DNA from: Deltaproteobacteria bacterium
Lineage (GTDB): Bacteria > Myxococcota > Polyangia > Haliangiales > Haliangiaceae
DNA: 21,457 nucleotides
Direction: 5' to 3'
NCBI GenBank assembly: GCA_018262455.1
Contig: JAGSPR010000058.1
Coordinates: forward strand, 1 to 21,457
This document shows positions 1-7,137 of this stretch, piece after piece; position 1 is the stretch's first letter, and every line of letters starts with the position of its first letter. The notes under the pieces were generated by a model. It did no database searches. It was not told where the DNA came from and worked only from the letters and a program-made list of their open reading frames with translations. The translations under genes were made by a program, and so were the position numbers.

Positions 1-380
1 GTGACGAGCACATGAATGGTGTCTCCGGAACGCGCCGCGGCGCAGGCCTCCAGAAGCTCCCGAGCCTCGAGCATCAGGCTACCGTCGAGCTCGCGGAGCA
101 GATCGCCGTTCTCGAGTCCGAGCGCAGCTGGCACGGAGCCAGGATGAACGGCGGACAGCGCGAGGCCCACCCATTCGTCGTGTTCATAGGCCGGCGTCAC
201 GGCGAAGCCGTCGGCGGCGATCGTGTCACGTGACGTCGCGCCCGACGACGCTGGCGCTTCACCGACGCCTTCGACGGCGCAGCCAGCGCCCAGCAGCGAG
301 GCCGTCATGGCCATGCCACCGAGCGTGCGAGCAAGCCGAGCAACGAACCGGTTCGAACGGGCGACAAGCTTGGTCTTCAT
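1..380 (-). CDS. Lipoprotein with PDZ-like segment, partial (C-terminus beyond left edge)
   Basis: Reading the minus strand from the ATG at 380 gives an open frame to the window edge. The protein begins with a basic N-terminus (MKTKLVARSNRF), then a hydrophobic stretch ending in a lipobox, LLGAGC, with the acceptor Cys near residue 35; this predicts a signal-peptidase-II lipoprotein. After a Ser/Ala-rich linker, the segment containing VHPGSVPAALGLENGDLL followed by a short Leu/Glu-rich helix resembles the ligand-binding half of a PDZ domain, as in secretion-system or HtrA-type PDZ modules. No catalytic domain is visible in the part present. There is no Shine-Dalgarno sequence upstream; an internal ATG pair about 22-24 codons in is an alternative start but would shorten the signal peptide. 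The lipoprotein call is good, the PDZ assignment moderate, and the function unknown. Confidence 0.7.
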   Translation of the reverse strand, partial: MKTKLVARSNRFVARLARTLGGMAMTASLLGAGCAVEGVGEAPASSGATSRDTIAADGFAVTPAYEHDEWVGLALSAVHPGSVPAALGLENGDLLRELDGSLMLEARELLEACAAARSGDTIHVLV

Positions 381-459
381 GGCGAGGAGTTGCGTGACGC
401 CCCCCGGAGGTGACAGGAAATCGCCGAGCGATCGCCAACTAGCCAGGATCGCCTGGAGA

Positions 460-486
460 TCGCCGCCTGACTTTCGCAGGCGGCGA
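460..486 (-). terminator. Hairpin downstream of the acyl-CoA ligase gene
   Basis: A perfect 10-base inverted repeat (TCGCCGCCTG / CAGGCGGCGA) encloses a 7-base loop and lies 9 bases past the stop codon of the minus-strand acyl-CoA ligase gene. On the transcript the loop reads CGAAAGT, close to a GAAA tetraloop. A second small palindrome, CCAGG-ATCG-CCTGG, follows at 443-456. There is no U-tract, so this is either a non-canonical terminator or an mRNA 3'-end stabiliser. Confidence 0.5.
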
Positions 487-495
487 CGCCCGCCG

Positions 496-2805
496 TCAGG
501 TCGGGACCAGCCGGGGCGCGGTGGGGGCCACCGCCGGCCGCGCCTCGCGCACCGCGGGGGCCGGTCGCTGGTACAGCGCCTCGAGCGCGGCACCGTACTT
601 CGCGAGCACCTCGCGGCGCTTGAGCTTGAGCGTCGGGGTCAACATCCCGTTGTCGAGCGTGAACGGCTCCGTGGTCAGCACGCAATCGCGCGGGCGCTCG
701 AACGCGCGAAATGCGCTCGCCTGGCGCCCGAGCTCGTCCAGGATCAGCGACCGGACCGCCTCGTCCTGCGTCAGATCGGCGGCGAGCTCGTGGGTGCGCG
801 CCGCGGCCCAGCTACGGACGCGATCCTCGTCGATGACGACGAGCGCCACGTTGTAGGGTTGATTCGCGCCGTGCAGCATCACGTTGCGGATGAACGGTGA
901 CAGCGCGAGCTGCTCCTCGAGCGGACTCGGCATCACGTACTTGCCATTCTCGAGCTTGTACTGCTCCTTGATCCGCCCCGTGATGAACAGGTAGCCATCG
1001 GGGTCGATGCGGCCGAGATCGCCGGTCCGCAGGCCACCGTCAGCCGTGAACGCGCGCGCGTTCTCCTCGGGTCGCGCGTGGTAGCCCTTCATGACGTTGG
1101 GGCCGTGGACGATGATCTCGCCTTCGCCTGGCTGATCACCGCGCTCGAGATCGAGCTCGAGCGACACCGCCGAGATCGGCAACCCGACGCTGCCGAGCTT
1201 GCGGTGACCGGGCCGGTTCATCGCGACGACGGGCGAGGTCTCGGTCAGGCCGTAGCCCTCGTAGACCTCGATCCCGAGCCCATCGATGAACTCGCCCACC
1301 TGACGCGACAGCGTCGCGCTGGCGCTGATCGCGTACTTGAGCCGCCCGCCGAACTTGCGGCGGATCGCCGCGAACAAGACGCCCGCGAGCGTGCACATCA
1401 CGCGGTCCTTGAAGGTCAGCGGCTCGCCGCGCCGCCGCCGGACCGACGCTGCAAGGCCGCTCCAGAACACGTCGCGAATCACGCGCGGCCGGCGCTCGAT
1501 CTGCGCGCACACCCCCGCATGGATCTTGTTGAAGATGCGCGGCACGGCGACGAGGATCGTGGGCCTCACCTCGCGGAGATCGTCGAGCAGACGCTCGGTA
1601 TCGGTGTTGAACGCGGTCGACGCGCCGATGGCGATCAGGATGTGGAGCTCGACGACCTGGCCGTAGACGTGCGCCCACGGCAGGAACGAGAGCGTGCGAT
1701 CGGAGGCCTCGATCGGGAACTCCGCGACGGTCGACAGGATGTTCGTCGTCAGGTTGCGATGGGTCAGCATCACCCCCTTGGGGAAGCCCGTCGTGCCGGA
1801 CGTGTAGACCAGCCCCGCGAGGTCCTCGGGAGCCGCGTGGTGCGCGGGGACGGGCTTGTCGCGCCCGCGCCCTTCGAGCCTTGCCAGCGATCGCGGATCC
1901 TCGAGCCCACCTTCGATCACGATGACCTCGCGCAGCGACGCCAGGCGGGGCTGCATCGCATCGAGCGCGCGGGCGATCGCGGGCGTGCGGGCGAACACGA
2001 CGGTCGCGTCGCAGTCGTGGAGGATGAACTCCCAGTCCTCGGGGCGCTGCGCCTCGTACATCGGCACGAACGCCGCGCCGAGCCCGTAGCTCGCGTACGC
2101 CGCTGCCGCCCAGGCCGCGCTGTTGCGCGACACGATCGCGACGCGGTCCCCGGCCTTGACGCCGAGTGCCGCGAGCCCGCCGCGGAGCGCGTCGACGTGG
2201 TGCTGCCATTCGGCGTACGTGGTCCACCCCCATCCGCCGGCTGCGAGGCGCTCGCCGAACAGCGGCCGGCTGGCGAACCGAGCCACGCTGGCCTCCGCCA
2301 GCTCGACGAGGTTGCCGAACCCGGTCGGCGCGGGGGGGGCCGCCGGCCGTGGCCGGAGCAGTGCGGCCTCGAGGCGCGGCCGGCGAGCCGGGTCGGAGAA
2401 CACGCGGTCGGCCCAGCGATACACCAGCTCGTTCTCGCGCATGGCGTGACGCCGCAAGAGTTGCGCGAGCTCGCGGATCGCCGGGAGTCGGGTCTGATGG
2501 AGCTCGGCGCCGATCGCCAGCTCGTCGATCCGGGCCCGGAGCATGGTGTGCTCGACGCGCAGCTCGTCGGTCTCGCGCGGCTCGACCTCGACGAACTCGG
2601 GGAACAAGACCTCCTCCTCCATGGCGAAGTGCGCGCGCAGTCGCGCCTCGAGCTCTTCGTACGCGGTGGCGGCGGCGTCGCGATCGTTGGTCCCGTAGGC
2701 GGCGATCAGCTGCTCGATGAATAGGTCGAGCTCGTCGTGCGCCATGACGAGACGTCCGTGGATGCTGGGGATCGACAGGGAGGTCATGAGCGTTCGGGTG
2801 TGCAT
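496..2805 (-). CDS. Hemerythrin domain fused to long-chain acyl-CoA synthetase (AMP-forming)
   Basis: This 769-residue protein has two parts. Residues about 20-145 form a hemerythrin/HHE domain with all expected iron ligands visible: H23, the HxxxE motif H59/E63, H86, and the second HxxxE motif H120/E124. After a Pro/Ala linker, residues about 165-755 form an ANL-superfamily ligase with the P-loop signature YTSGTTGFPKG from Y334, the YGLTETSP motif, the RTGDLG motif, the GRIKEQYKLENGKY hinge, and a C-terminal LTPTLKLKR carrying the catalytic Lys. The hinge and C-terminus resemble ACSL-type long-chain enzymes, which activate fatty acids to acyl-CoA via acyl-AMP. No signal peptide is seen, so it is probably cytosolic or peripheral. 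The open frame continues upstream over the neighbouring gene, but that part is a shadow. I chose the ATG at 2805, which has a weak CCAGG upstream; 2787 and 2745 are alternatives. Confidence 0.92.
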   Translation of the reverse strand: MHTRTLMTSLSIPSIHGRLVMAHDELDLFIEQLIAAYGTNDRDAAATAYEELEARLRAHFAMEEEVLFPEFVEVEPRETDELRVEHTMLRARIDELAIGAELHQTRLPAIRELAQLLRRHAMRENELVYRWADRVFSDPARRPRLEAALLRPRPAAPPAPTGFGNLVELAEASVARFASRPLFGERLAAGGWGWTTYAEWQHHVDALRGGLAALGVKAGDRVAIVSRNSAAWAAAAYASYGLGAAFVPMYEAQRPEDWEFILHDCDATVVFARTPAIARALDAMQPRLASLREVIVIEGGLEDPRSLARLEGRGRDKPVPAHHAAPEDLAGLVYTSGTTGFPKGVMLTHRNLTTNILSTVAEFPIEASDRTLSFLPWAHVYGQVVELHILIAIGASTAFNTDTERLLDDLREVRPTILVAVPRIFNKIHAGVCAQIERRPRVIRDVFWSGLAASVRRRRGEPLTFKDRVMCTLAGVLFAAIRRKFGGRLKYAISASATLSRQVGEFIDGLGIEVYEGYGLTETSPVVAMNRPGHRKLGSVGLPISAVSLELDLERGDQPGEGEIIVHGPNVMKGYHARPEENARAFTADGGLRTGDLGRIDPDGYLFITGRIKEQYKLENGKYVMPSPLEEQLALSPFIRNVMLHGANQPYNVALVVIDEDRVRSWAAARTHELAADLTQDEAVRSLILDELGRQASAFRAFERPRDCVLTTEPFTLDNGMLTPTLKLKRREVLAKYGAALEALYQRPAPAVREARPAVAPTAPRLVPT

Positions 2806-2889
2806 CGACCGTGCCTGGGCTACGCCGCGTGGGCGTGCGCCGCCACCTCGGCCCGCGGCTTCGGAACGCCCGATGCAATCCCATCTGTC

Positions 2890-3324
2890 ATGGCGACCAT
2901 CCGCAGATCGATCTCGATCCACGCCCCGGTGGATCGGGTGTTTGACTACGTGGCCAATCCCTCGCACCTCCCGGAGATCTGGCCGTCGATGATCGAGGTG
3001 CGGAACGTCGAGCCACACCCGACGGGCAACAGCTTCGACTGGGACTACAAGCTGCTCGGGATGCGCATCCACGGCCACTCCGATCCGGTGGAGCTGGTGC
3101 GCAACGAGCGTCAGGTGACGCGGAGCGTGCGCGGGATTCCCAACACGTTCCGCTGGGTCTACACCGCCCACGATGGCGAGACCGACGTCACCCTCGAGGT
3201 CGACTACGAAGTTCCCGTACTCGGCCGGCTCGCCGAACGCCTCGTGGGACGCGTCAACGAGCGCGAGGCCGAGACCCTGCTCGCAAACCTCAAGAAGAAG
3301 ATGGAGGCTGCCCCGATCGCCTGA
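2890..3324 (+). CDS. SRPBCC-fold (START/polyketide-cyclase-like) protein
   Basis: This 144-residue protein opens with a beta strand and the helix-grip pattern of the SRPBCC superfamily (ISIHAPVDRVFDYVANPSHLPEIWPS), and ends in an amphipathic C-terminal helix (REAETLLANLKKKMEA). Such proteins make a deep hydrophobic pocket for lipids or aromatic ligands; the ligand here cannot be read from sequence. The ATG at 2890 matches the usual family N-terminus, although the frame is open upstream to 2737. It is divergent from the hemerythrin-acyl-CoA synthetase gene with 84 bases between starts, and 39 bases upstream of the patatin-like gene. This suggests, without proof, a role in lipid binding or turnover. 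No clear Shine-Dalgarno sequence precedes it. Confidence 0.82.
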   Translation: MATIRRSISIHAPVDRVFDYVANPSHLPEIWPSMIEVRNVEPHPTGNSFDWDYKLLGMRIHGHSDPVELVRNERQVTRSVRGIPNTFRWVYTAHDGETDVTLEVDYEVPVLGRLAERLVGRVNEREAETLLANLKKKMEAAPIA

Positions 3325-3363
3325 CCCGATCGCCCGGCGCGCGCGATGCACAGGCGGGTTGCC

Positions 3364-4461
3364 ATGTCAGTCCTCGATCTGCTCGAGCCCAACAACCTGC
3401 GACCGGTGCTGGCGGCGTACGGGGCGGCGCGGGATCTCGCCGTCGACCTGCGCGAGGACCTGTCGTTCGCGCGGACGTTGTGGAGCGCGTTCGGTCTCCC
3501 GCGCCACCGCGCGCCACCGCCCCCGGTCCCGGTGTTCGGGCCGCCCCGGCCGCTCGTCGTCCCGGCGCTCGCCGACCAGCGGATCGCGGTCGTTGCCTCG
3601 GGTGGCAGCGGCGCGACCGCGGCGCTGGTGGGCGTTCGCCGGGCGTTCGAGGACGCGGGCCGCGAGCCGGTGATCATCAGCGCGTGCTCGGGCGCCGTGC
3701 TGTTCGCGAGCCTGTGGGCGTGCGGGCTGTCCGCCGAGGAGATCGCCCGGTTCTGGCTCGAGATGCCGACCAGCGACTACGTCGATCCGAGCTGGCGCGC
3801 GGTCGCACGCGGCGCGCTGCATCGGTTTCGCAGCACGACCGGTCTGCTGCGCGGTGAGGCGATCGAGCACACGTTCCGTCGCCGGCTCGGCGATCGCCGG
3901 CTCGGCGAGACCGCGATCCCGTTTGCCGCGGTCGTGTGGAACATCGACGACAACCGGGTCGAGTACCTGTCGAGCCGACACACGCCCGAGCTGGCGGTCG
4001 CGCGGGTCGCCCGGATCGCGATCTCGATCCCGATCATGGTCGAGCCGGTCCAGCTCGGGACGGCCTGGTACGGCGACGGCGGCATCGTCGACATCTTCCC
4101 CATCGCGCCGCTCGCCGAGGAAGCGCCGATCGATCTGGTGATCGGCACCAACTCCTACTTGCCCCGGGACTTCGGAGGCATGGCGATCGGCGACTGGTAC
4201 CACGAGCCGTGGTCGATCCTCCGCGCCTCGGGTCAGCTGCGCTACGCGGTGTACCTCGAGCTCGCGCGCGAGCACGTTCGCCAGCTCGGGGACCGGCTCG
4301 AGCTGCTGCACCCGGTGCCACACACCGAGGTGACCGGCGCGAAGTTCTACGAGAGCTTCCTCGATCGTCGCGACTGGCCGCGCTACATGCGCGACGGCCA
4401 CGTGGCCGCCCGCGACGCGCTGCAGCGGCGCGCCGAACGGACGCGTCGTGCGGTCGCGTGA
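3364..4461 (+). CDS. Patatin-like phospholipase with Cys at the nucleophile position
   Basis: This 365-residue protein has a patatin core. The oxyanion-hole loop is GGSG at residues 80-83 after a beta strand (RIAVVAS). The nucleophile elbow reads SACSGAVLF, and the second catalytic motif is DGG with D238, followed by the expected IVDIFPI. Aligning the elbow with the family pattern GTSAGA through the shared downstream Gly-Ala puts C108 at the nucleophile site and replaces the first Gly with Ser. Patatins normally use Ser-Asp dyads to hydrolyse acyl esters of phospholipids; a Cys variant may be a thiol acyl-hydrolase, an acyltransferase or inactive. The N-terminal 75 residues are Pro-rich and family-unspecific. 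I prefer the ATG at 3364, with AGGCGG upstream, over 3346. Stop codons of this gene and the convergent nitroreductase are 7 bases apart. Confidence 0.85.
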   Translation: MSVLDLLEPNNLRPVLAAYGAARDLAVDLREDLSFARTLWSAFGLPRHRAPPPPVPVFGPPRPLVVPALADQRIAVVASGGSGATAALVGVRRAFEDAGREPVIISACSGAVLFASLWACGLSAEEIARFWLEMPTSDYVDPSWRAVARGALHRFRSTTGLLRGEAIEHTFRRRLGDRRLGETAIPFAAVVWNIDDNRVEYLSSRHTPELAVARVARIAISIPIMVEPVQLGTAWYGDGGIVDIFPIAPLAEEAPIDLVIGTNSYLPRDFGGMAIGDWYHEPWSILRASGQLRYAVYLELAREHVRQLGDRLELLHPVPHTEVTGAKFYESFLDRRDWPRYMRDGHVAARDALQRRAERTRRAVA

Positions 4462-4468
4462 AGCCTCC

Positions 4469-5461
4469 CTACTCGACCACGAGCAGCACGTCGTCGACCG
4501 GTCGCCGGGGCGCCGGGTGCCGGACCGGCTCGACCGAGAAGCCGAGCCGCAGCACCATCTGCGGGAACCCGATCCGACCGACGATCTCGGCGACGTTGCC
4601 GCGCAGCTCCGGAATCTCGAGCGCCTGGTTGAGGAAACTCGCGGACAGCCCGAACGCGGTCGCGTCGAGCAGCAGCGCCTCGAGTGCCTGGCCTGCGGCG
4701 AGCCAGGCGGCCGGGTCGTCGCGCTCGGTCCCGACCACCATGACCACCGGCGAGCTCCGCACGAGCGACTTCTCGAGCTGGCCGAACTCCTCGCCGAGGT
4801 CGGGCGAGCGCAGCGCGCGCATCGCCCCGAACGGCATGCTGGAGCCGTACTCCTTCTCGACGAACGGGATGCCATCGTGCCGCCGGCTGAGCGGCCCGAC
4901 CAGCCACTCCGCGAGCTCGGCGCGAAACGCCGGGTCCCCGTACTGCAGCCGATCGGCGCGATCGATCACGGTCGCGAGCAGCCGCTTGACCTCGGGGTGG
5001 AGCCGGACGGCCCACGCACCCTCGTGCGCCGCGGCCTCGGTCAGCCGCGTGGCATCGTGCTCCGACACCGGGCGGTTGAGGAAGCCGCGGCGGTTGGTGT
5101 GGCGCACGGCGATCGCTCGCATCCGGGCGAGCTCGCGCTCGCTTGAGACGATCGGGGCGCCCACGCGCACGATCGCGAGCAGCTCGGGGCGCGCGGGATC
5201 CGGCAGCACGTGGACCTCGTCCTCGAACCCCATCGCCCGCAGCGCGACCCGCGCGTTGAACAGCGCGCAGCCGCAGCTCTGGATCAGCTGGCGCTGATCG
5301 CCATCGATGACGGCGAGCCGCCGCCGGGGGTCCGCGAGGACCTCGAGGGTCGGGCCGACGATCCGGAACCGCCACGGCTGGGTGTTGTGCGAGCTCGGCG
5401 CCATGACGGCGGCCGCGACGACGTTCGTGAAGATCTCGCGTGGCGTGGTCGTGATGGTCAT
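4469..5461 (-). CDS. Acg-type FMN nitroreductase-family protein
   Basis: This 330-residue protein carries the N-terminal APSSHNTQPWRF motif and the C-terminal PRRPVDDVLLVV end typical of the Acg-like branch of nitroreductases. The mid-protein AGQALEALLLDATAFGLSASF resembles the core helix of the fold. Family members bind FMN; mycobacterial Acg proteins belong to the hypoxia/nitric-oxide dormancy response and may sequester rather than turn over flavin. The activity here is not known. The ATG at 5461 is well supported by AAGAGGA at 5467-5473, five bases upstream, although the frame stays open further upstream. It is divergent from the CBS protein gene and convergent with the patatin gene. Confidence 0.88.
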   Translation of the reverse strand: MTITTTPREIFTNVVAAAVMAPSSHNTQPWRFRIVGPTLEVLADPRRRLAVIDGDQRQLIQSCGCALFNARVALRAMGFEDEVHVLPDPARPELLAIVRVGAPIVSSERELARMRAIAVRHTNRRGFLNRPVSEHDATRLTEAAAHEGAWAVRLHPEVKRLLATVIDRADRLQYGDPAFRAELAEWLVGPLSRRHDGIPFVEKEYGSSMPFGAMRALRSPDLGEEFGQLEKSLVRSSPVVMVVGTERDDPAAWLAAGQALEALLLDATAFGLSASFLNQALEIPELRGNVAEIVGRIGFPQMVLRLGFSVEPVRHPAPRRPVDDVLLVVE

Positions 5462-5466
5462 CGATG

Positions 5467-5473
5467 TCCTCTT
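5467..5473 (-). promoter_or_regulatory. Shine-Dalgarno sequence of the nitroreductase gene
   Basis: AAGAGGA on the minus strand lies five bases before the ATG at 5461. It decides the start codon, because the frame is open far upstream. It is one of the few clear ribosome-binding sites in the window. Confidence 0.75.
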
Positions 5474-5621
5474 GGAGCGGGCCTGTGCAAGCCGCAGACC
5501 CTCGACAGGCGGGCTCACGCGGGCACCATCGAGCGAACCTTGCGCGGGCTTCGCGCCGCCACGCAGATCGTGCGCGATCTGGGTGCCCACCAGGCGCCCC
5601 AGCACGGCCCGATCATTGCTT

Positions 5622-5635
5622 TTGATCACGATCAT
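5622..5635. promoter_or_regulatory. FNR/CRP-family-like palindrome between nitroreductase and CBS genes
   Basis: TTGAT-CACG-ATCAT differs by one base from the FNR/ANR consensus TTGAT-N4-ATCAA. A further GATCA...TGATC inverted repeat (5611-5627) overlaps its left side. The site lies in the shared 172-base divergent region but overlaps the predicted ATG of the CBS gene at 5634, and it is 161 bases from the nitroreductase start. It would therefore repress the CBS gene, act on the nitroreductase promoter, or be coincidental. No regulator gene is in the window. Confidence 0.35.
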
Positions 5636-6104
5636 GTTGAGAGCTGCCGATGTCATGACCGAGGAGCCCACCACCATCTCTCCGAACGATTCCGCGCTGG
5701 ACGCCCTGCGCACGCTCGAGCAGCTCTCGATCCGCCACCTACCCGTGGTCGATGACAACGGAGAGCTGGTCGGGGTCCTGAGCGATCGTGACCTGCGCAA
5801 CGGGATGGCGGCCAGCACCAAGGTCGCCGACGTGATGAACAGCGACGTCATCCAGGCGATGGCGGACGACGAGCTGACCACGATCGCCGAGCTCATGGTC
5901 GACAACACGGTCGGGGCGATCCCGATCTGCGACGAGCGCGGGGTGCTGGTGGGGATCGTCAGCTACGTGGACATCCTCAAGTCGTTGTCGGCGATCGAGC
6001 GCCCGAACACCCGCGAGGCGCCGGCGAACAAGCCCGCGCCCAAGCGGACCACGGCCCGGGCCACGAAACCCGCCCGCGCGGTGAACCGAACCCGTTCCCG
6101 CTGA
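5634..6104 (+). CDS. Tandem CBS-domain protein with basic C-terminal tail
   Basis: This 156-residue protein is almost entirely one CBS pair (Bateman module). CBS1 spans about residues 6-57 (ADVMTEEPTTISP ... LPVVDDNGELVGVLSDRDLR) and CBS2 about 62-120 (VADVMNSDVIQAM ... IPICDERGVLVGIVSYVDIL). Such pairs bind adenine nucleotides or S-adenosyl compounds and act as sensors. Residues about 125-156 form a Lys/Arg/Ala/Pro/Thr-rich tail resembling histone-H1-like disordered tails, which could bind nucleic acid or an acidic partner. The ATG at 5634 fits the family N-terminus; an ATG at 5655 would cut into CBS1. No Shine-Dalgarno sequence is present. The adjacency to an Acg-like nitroreductase recalls mycobacterial dormancy genes, where both protein types are co-regulated. 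Confidence 0.87.
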   Translation: MLRAADVMTEEPTTISPNDSALDALRTLEQLSIRHLPVVDDNGELVGVLSDRDLRNGMAASTKVADVMNSDVIQAMADDELTTIAELMVDNTVGAIPICDERGVLVGIVSYVDILKSLSAIERPNTREAPANKPAPKRTTARATKPARAVNRTRSR

Positions 6105-6115
6105 GCGTGATCGAC

Positions 6116-6121
6116 TAAGCT
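6116..6121 (+). promoter_or_regulatory. Possible -10 element of the HD hydrolase gene
   Basis: TAAGCT lies seven bases before the ATG at 6129, and no Shine-Dalgarno sequence is present. The position suits a leaderless transcript, but no convincing -35 hexamer is seen, so this is tentative. Confidence 0.25.
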
Positions 6122-6128
6122 CCTCGTC

Positions 6129-6623
6129 ATGCAACGCGTCGAGGAAGTTGCCGCGCGTGCGTTCGCGATCGAACGCCACGGCATGCAGCGCTATGGCGAG
6201 GCGCCCTACGTGGTGCATCTCGCGGCCGTCCGTGCGGTGCTCGCAGATGCCGGCATCGGTGGAGAGCTCCTGATCGCCGCGTGGCTGCACGATGTCGTGG
6301 AGGACACCGCGACCACGAAGGACGAGGTCTCCGCCCGGTTCGGCACCAGCGTCGCCGAGCTGGTCTGGGCCGTGACCGGCGTGGGGCTAGATCGCAAGGC
6401 ACGCAACCTCGCGGCGTACGCCAAGATGCGGGCGCTGCCTGCCGCCGTCACGCTGAAGCTCGCGGACCGGATCGCCAACGTCGAGGCCTCGGTGCGGAGC
6501 TCTCCCGAGATGCTGGCGAAGTACCGGAGCGAGTGGCCCGCGTTCTCCGATGCGCTCGACGGGCTGGGCGCGGACGCGCTGTGGCAGCGGTTGAGGGCGT
6601 CGCTCGGCCTCGATGCCCGATGA
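6129..6623 (+). CDS. Stand-alone HD-domain hydrolase, SpoT/MESH1-like
   Basis: This 164-residue protein carries the metal-binding pattern of the RelA/SpoT hydrolase domain: a Tyr-X-X-His segment (PYVVH, H30), the HDxxED motif LHDVVEDT (H54, D55, E58, D59), and KLADRIANVE (D113, N117). No synthetase, TGS or ACT domain follows, so the protein is just the hydrolase module, the size of small alarmone hydrolases. Known members remove pyrophosphate from (p)ppGpp using Mn2+; MESH1 relatives also act on NADPH. Substrate cannot be told from sequence. It begins 24 bases after the CBS gene and may be co-transcribed, or may have its own promoter (TAAGCT at 6116). Confidence 0.85.
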   Translation: MQRVEEVAARAFAIERHGMQRYGEAPYVVHLAAVRAVLADAGIGGELLIAAWLHDVVEDTATTKDEVSARFGTSVAELVWAVTGVGLDRKARNLAAYAKMRALPAAVTLKLADRIANVEASVRSSPEMLAKYRSEWPAFSDALDGLGADALWQRLRASLGLDAR

Positions 6624-6662
6624 AGCGGCGCCCCCCATTCCCGACCGACGGCGTGCCGTGGC

Positions 6663-7097
6663 ATGGTGATCGTCGTGCACGCCGTGAACAGGTTTGTTCC
6701 GTGTGACCCGGTGACCTGCTGGCGTGTGTTCACGGAGGCATCGACCTTGCCCGCGTGGATCCCCGGGCTGCGCCGCGCGCAGGTCCTCGCCAAGGCGGGC
6801 GGGCTGCCCGCGGAGATCCACTTCGAGTACGCGGGCTCGCGCGTCTACACGCTCGTCTATACCTACGATGTCGCGCTGCGCGAGGTGCACTGGCAGCCCA
6901 AGCTCGGCAAGCGCGCCGGCGTGACCGGCTTCGCCCGGTTCGAGGCGGTCGAGGGCGGCACGAACATGACCTACGGCCTCGAGCAGGGCGACGATCGGAG
7001 CGACGCAGAGCGCGAGCTCGGCGACGTCCAGGTGCTGGTCGACGCGTTCGCCGCGTGGATGGCGGACCCGCGCAGCCGCGCGGGCATGGTCGGCTGA
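6663..7097 (+). CDS. SRPBCC-like protein
   Basis: This protein of 144 residues begins with a strand and helix (NRFVPCDPVTCWRVFTEASTLPAWIPGLRRAQVL) matching the helix-grip fold. It continues with antiparallel strands (YTLVYTYDVALREVHWQ, GFARFEAVEGGTNMTYGLEQ) and ends in a long helix. It is probably a lipid- or hydrophobe-binding protein of the START/polyketide-cyclase type; no catalytic residues can be assigned. The start at 6663 is a guess: GTG at 6666 is the next codon, and no Shine-Dalgarno sequence is visible. It differs strongly in sequence from the SRPBCC protein at 2890, so it is not a recent duplicate. The gene lies between the HD hydrolase and a hexanucleotide repeat. Confidence 0.7.
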   Translation: MVIVVHAVNRFVPCDPVTCWRVFTEASTLPAWIPGLRRAQVLAKAGGLPAEIHFEYAGSRVYTLVYTYDVALREVHWQPKLGKRAGVTGFARFEAVEGGTNMTYGLEQGDDRSDAERELGDVQVLVDAFAAWMADPRSRAGMVG

Positions 7098-7103
7098 GCC
7101 TGC

Positions 7104-7134
<31 letters not shown>

Positions 7135-7137
7135 TGC

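Noticed and set aside
1078..2724. Long plus-strand frame of 548 codons opposite the acyl-CoA ligase gene
   Set aside because: It is rich in Arg, Asp, Ala and Pro with no recognisable domain, and lies fully opposite a gene with complete motifs. This is a high-GC antisense shadow.
2806..3351. Upstream extension of the hemerythrin-acyl-CoA ligase frame
   Set aside because: It overlaps the SRPBCC gene on the other strand, which has clear family features, and the added residues resemble no domain.
5462..5908. Upstream extension of the nitroreductase frame
   Set aside because: It covers the CBS gene on the other strand, while a good Shine-Dalgarno sequence at 5467 fixes the start at 5461.
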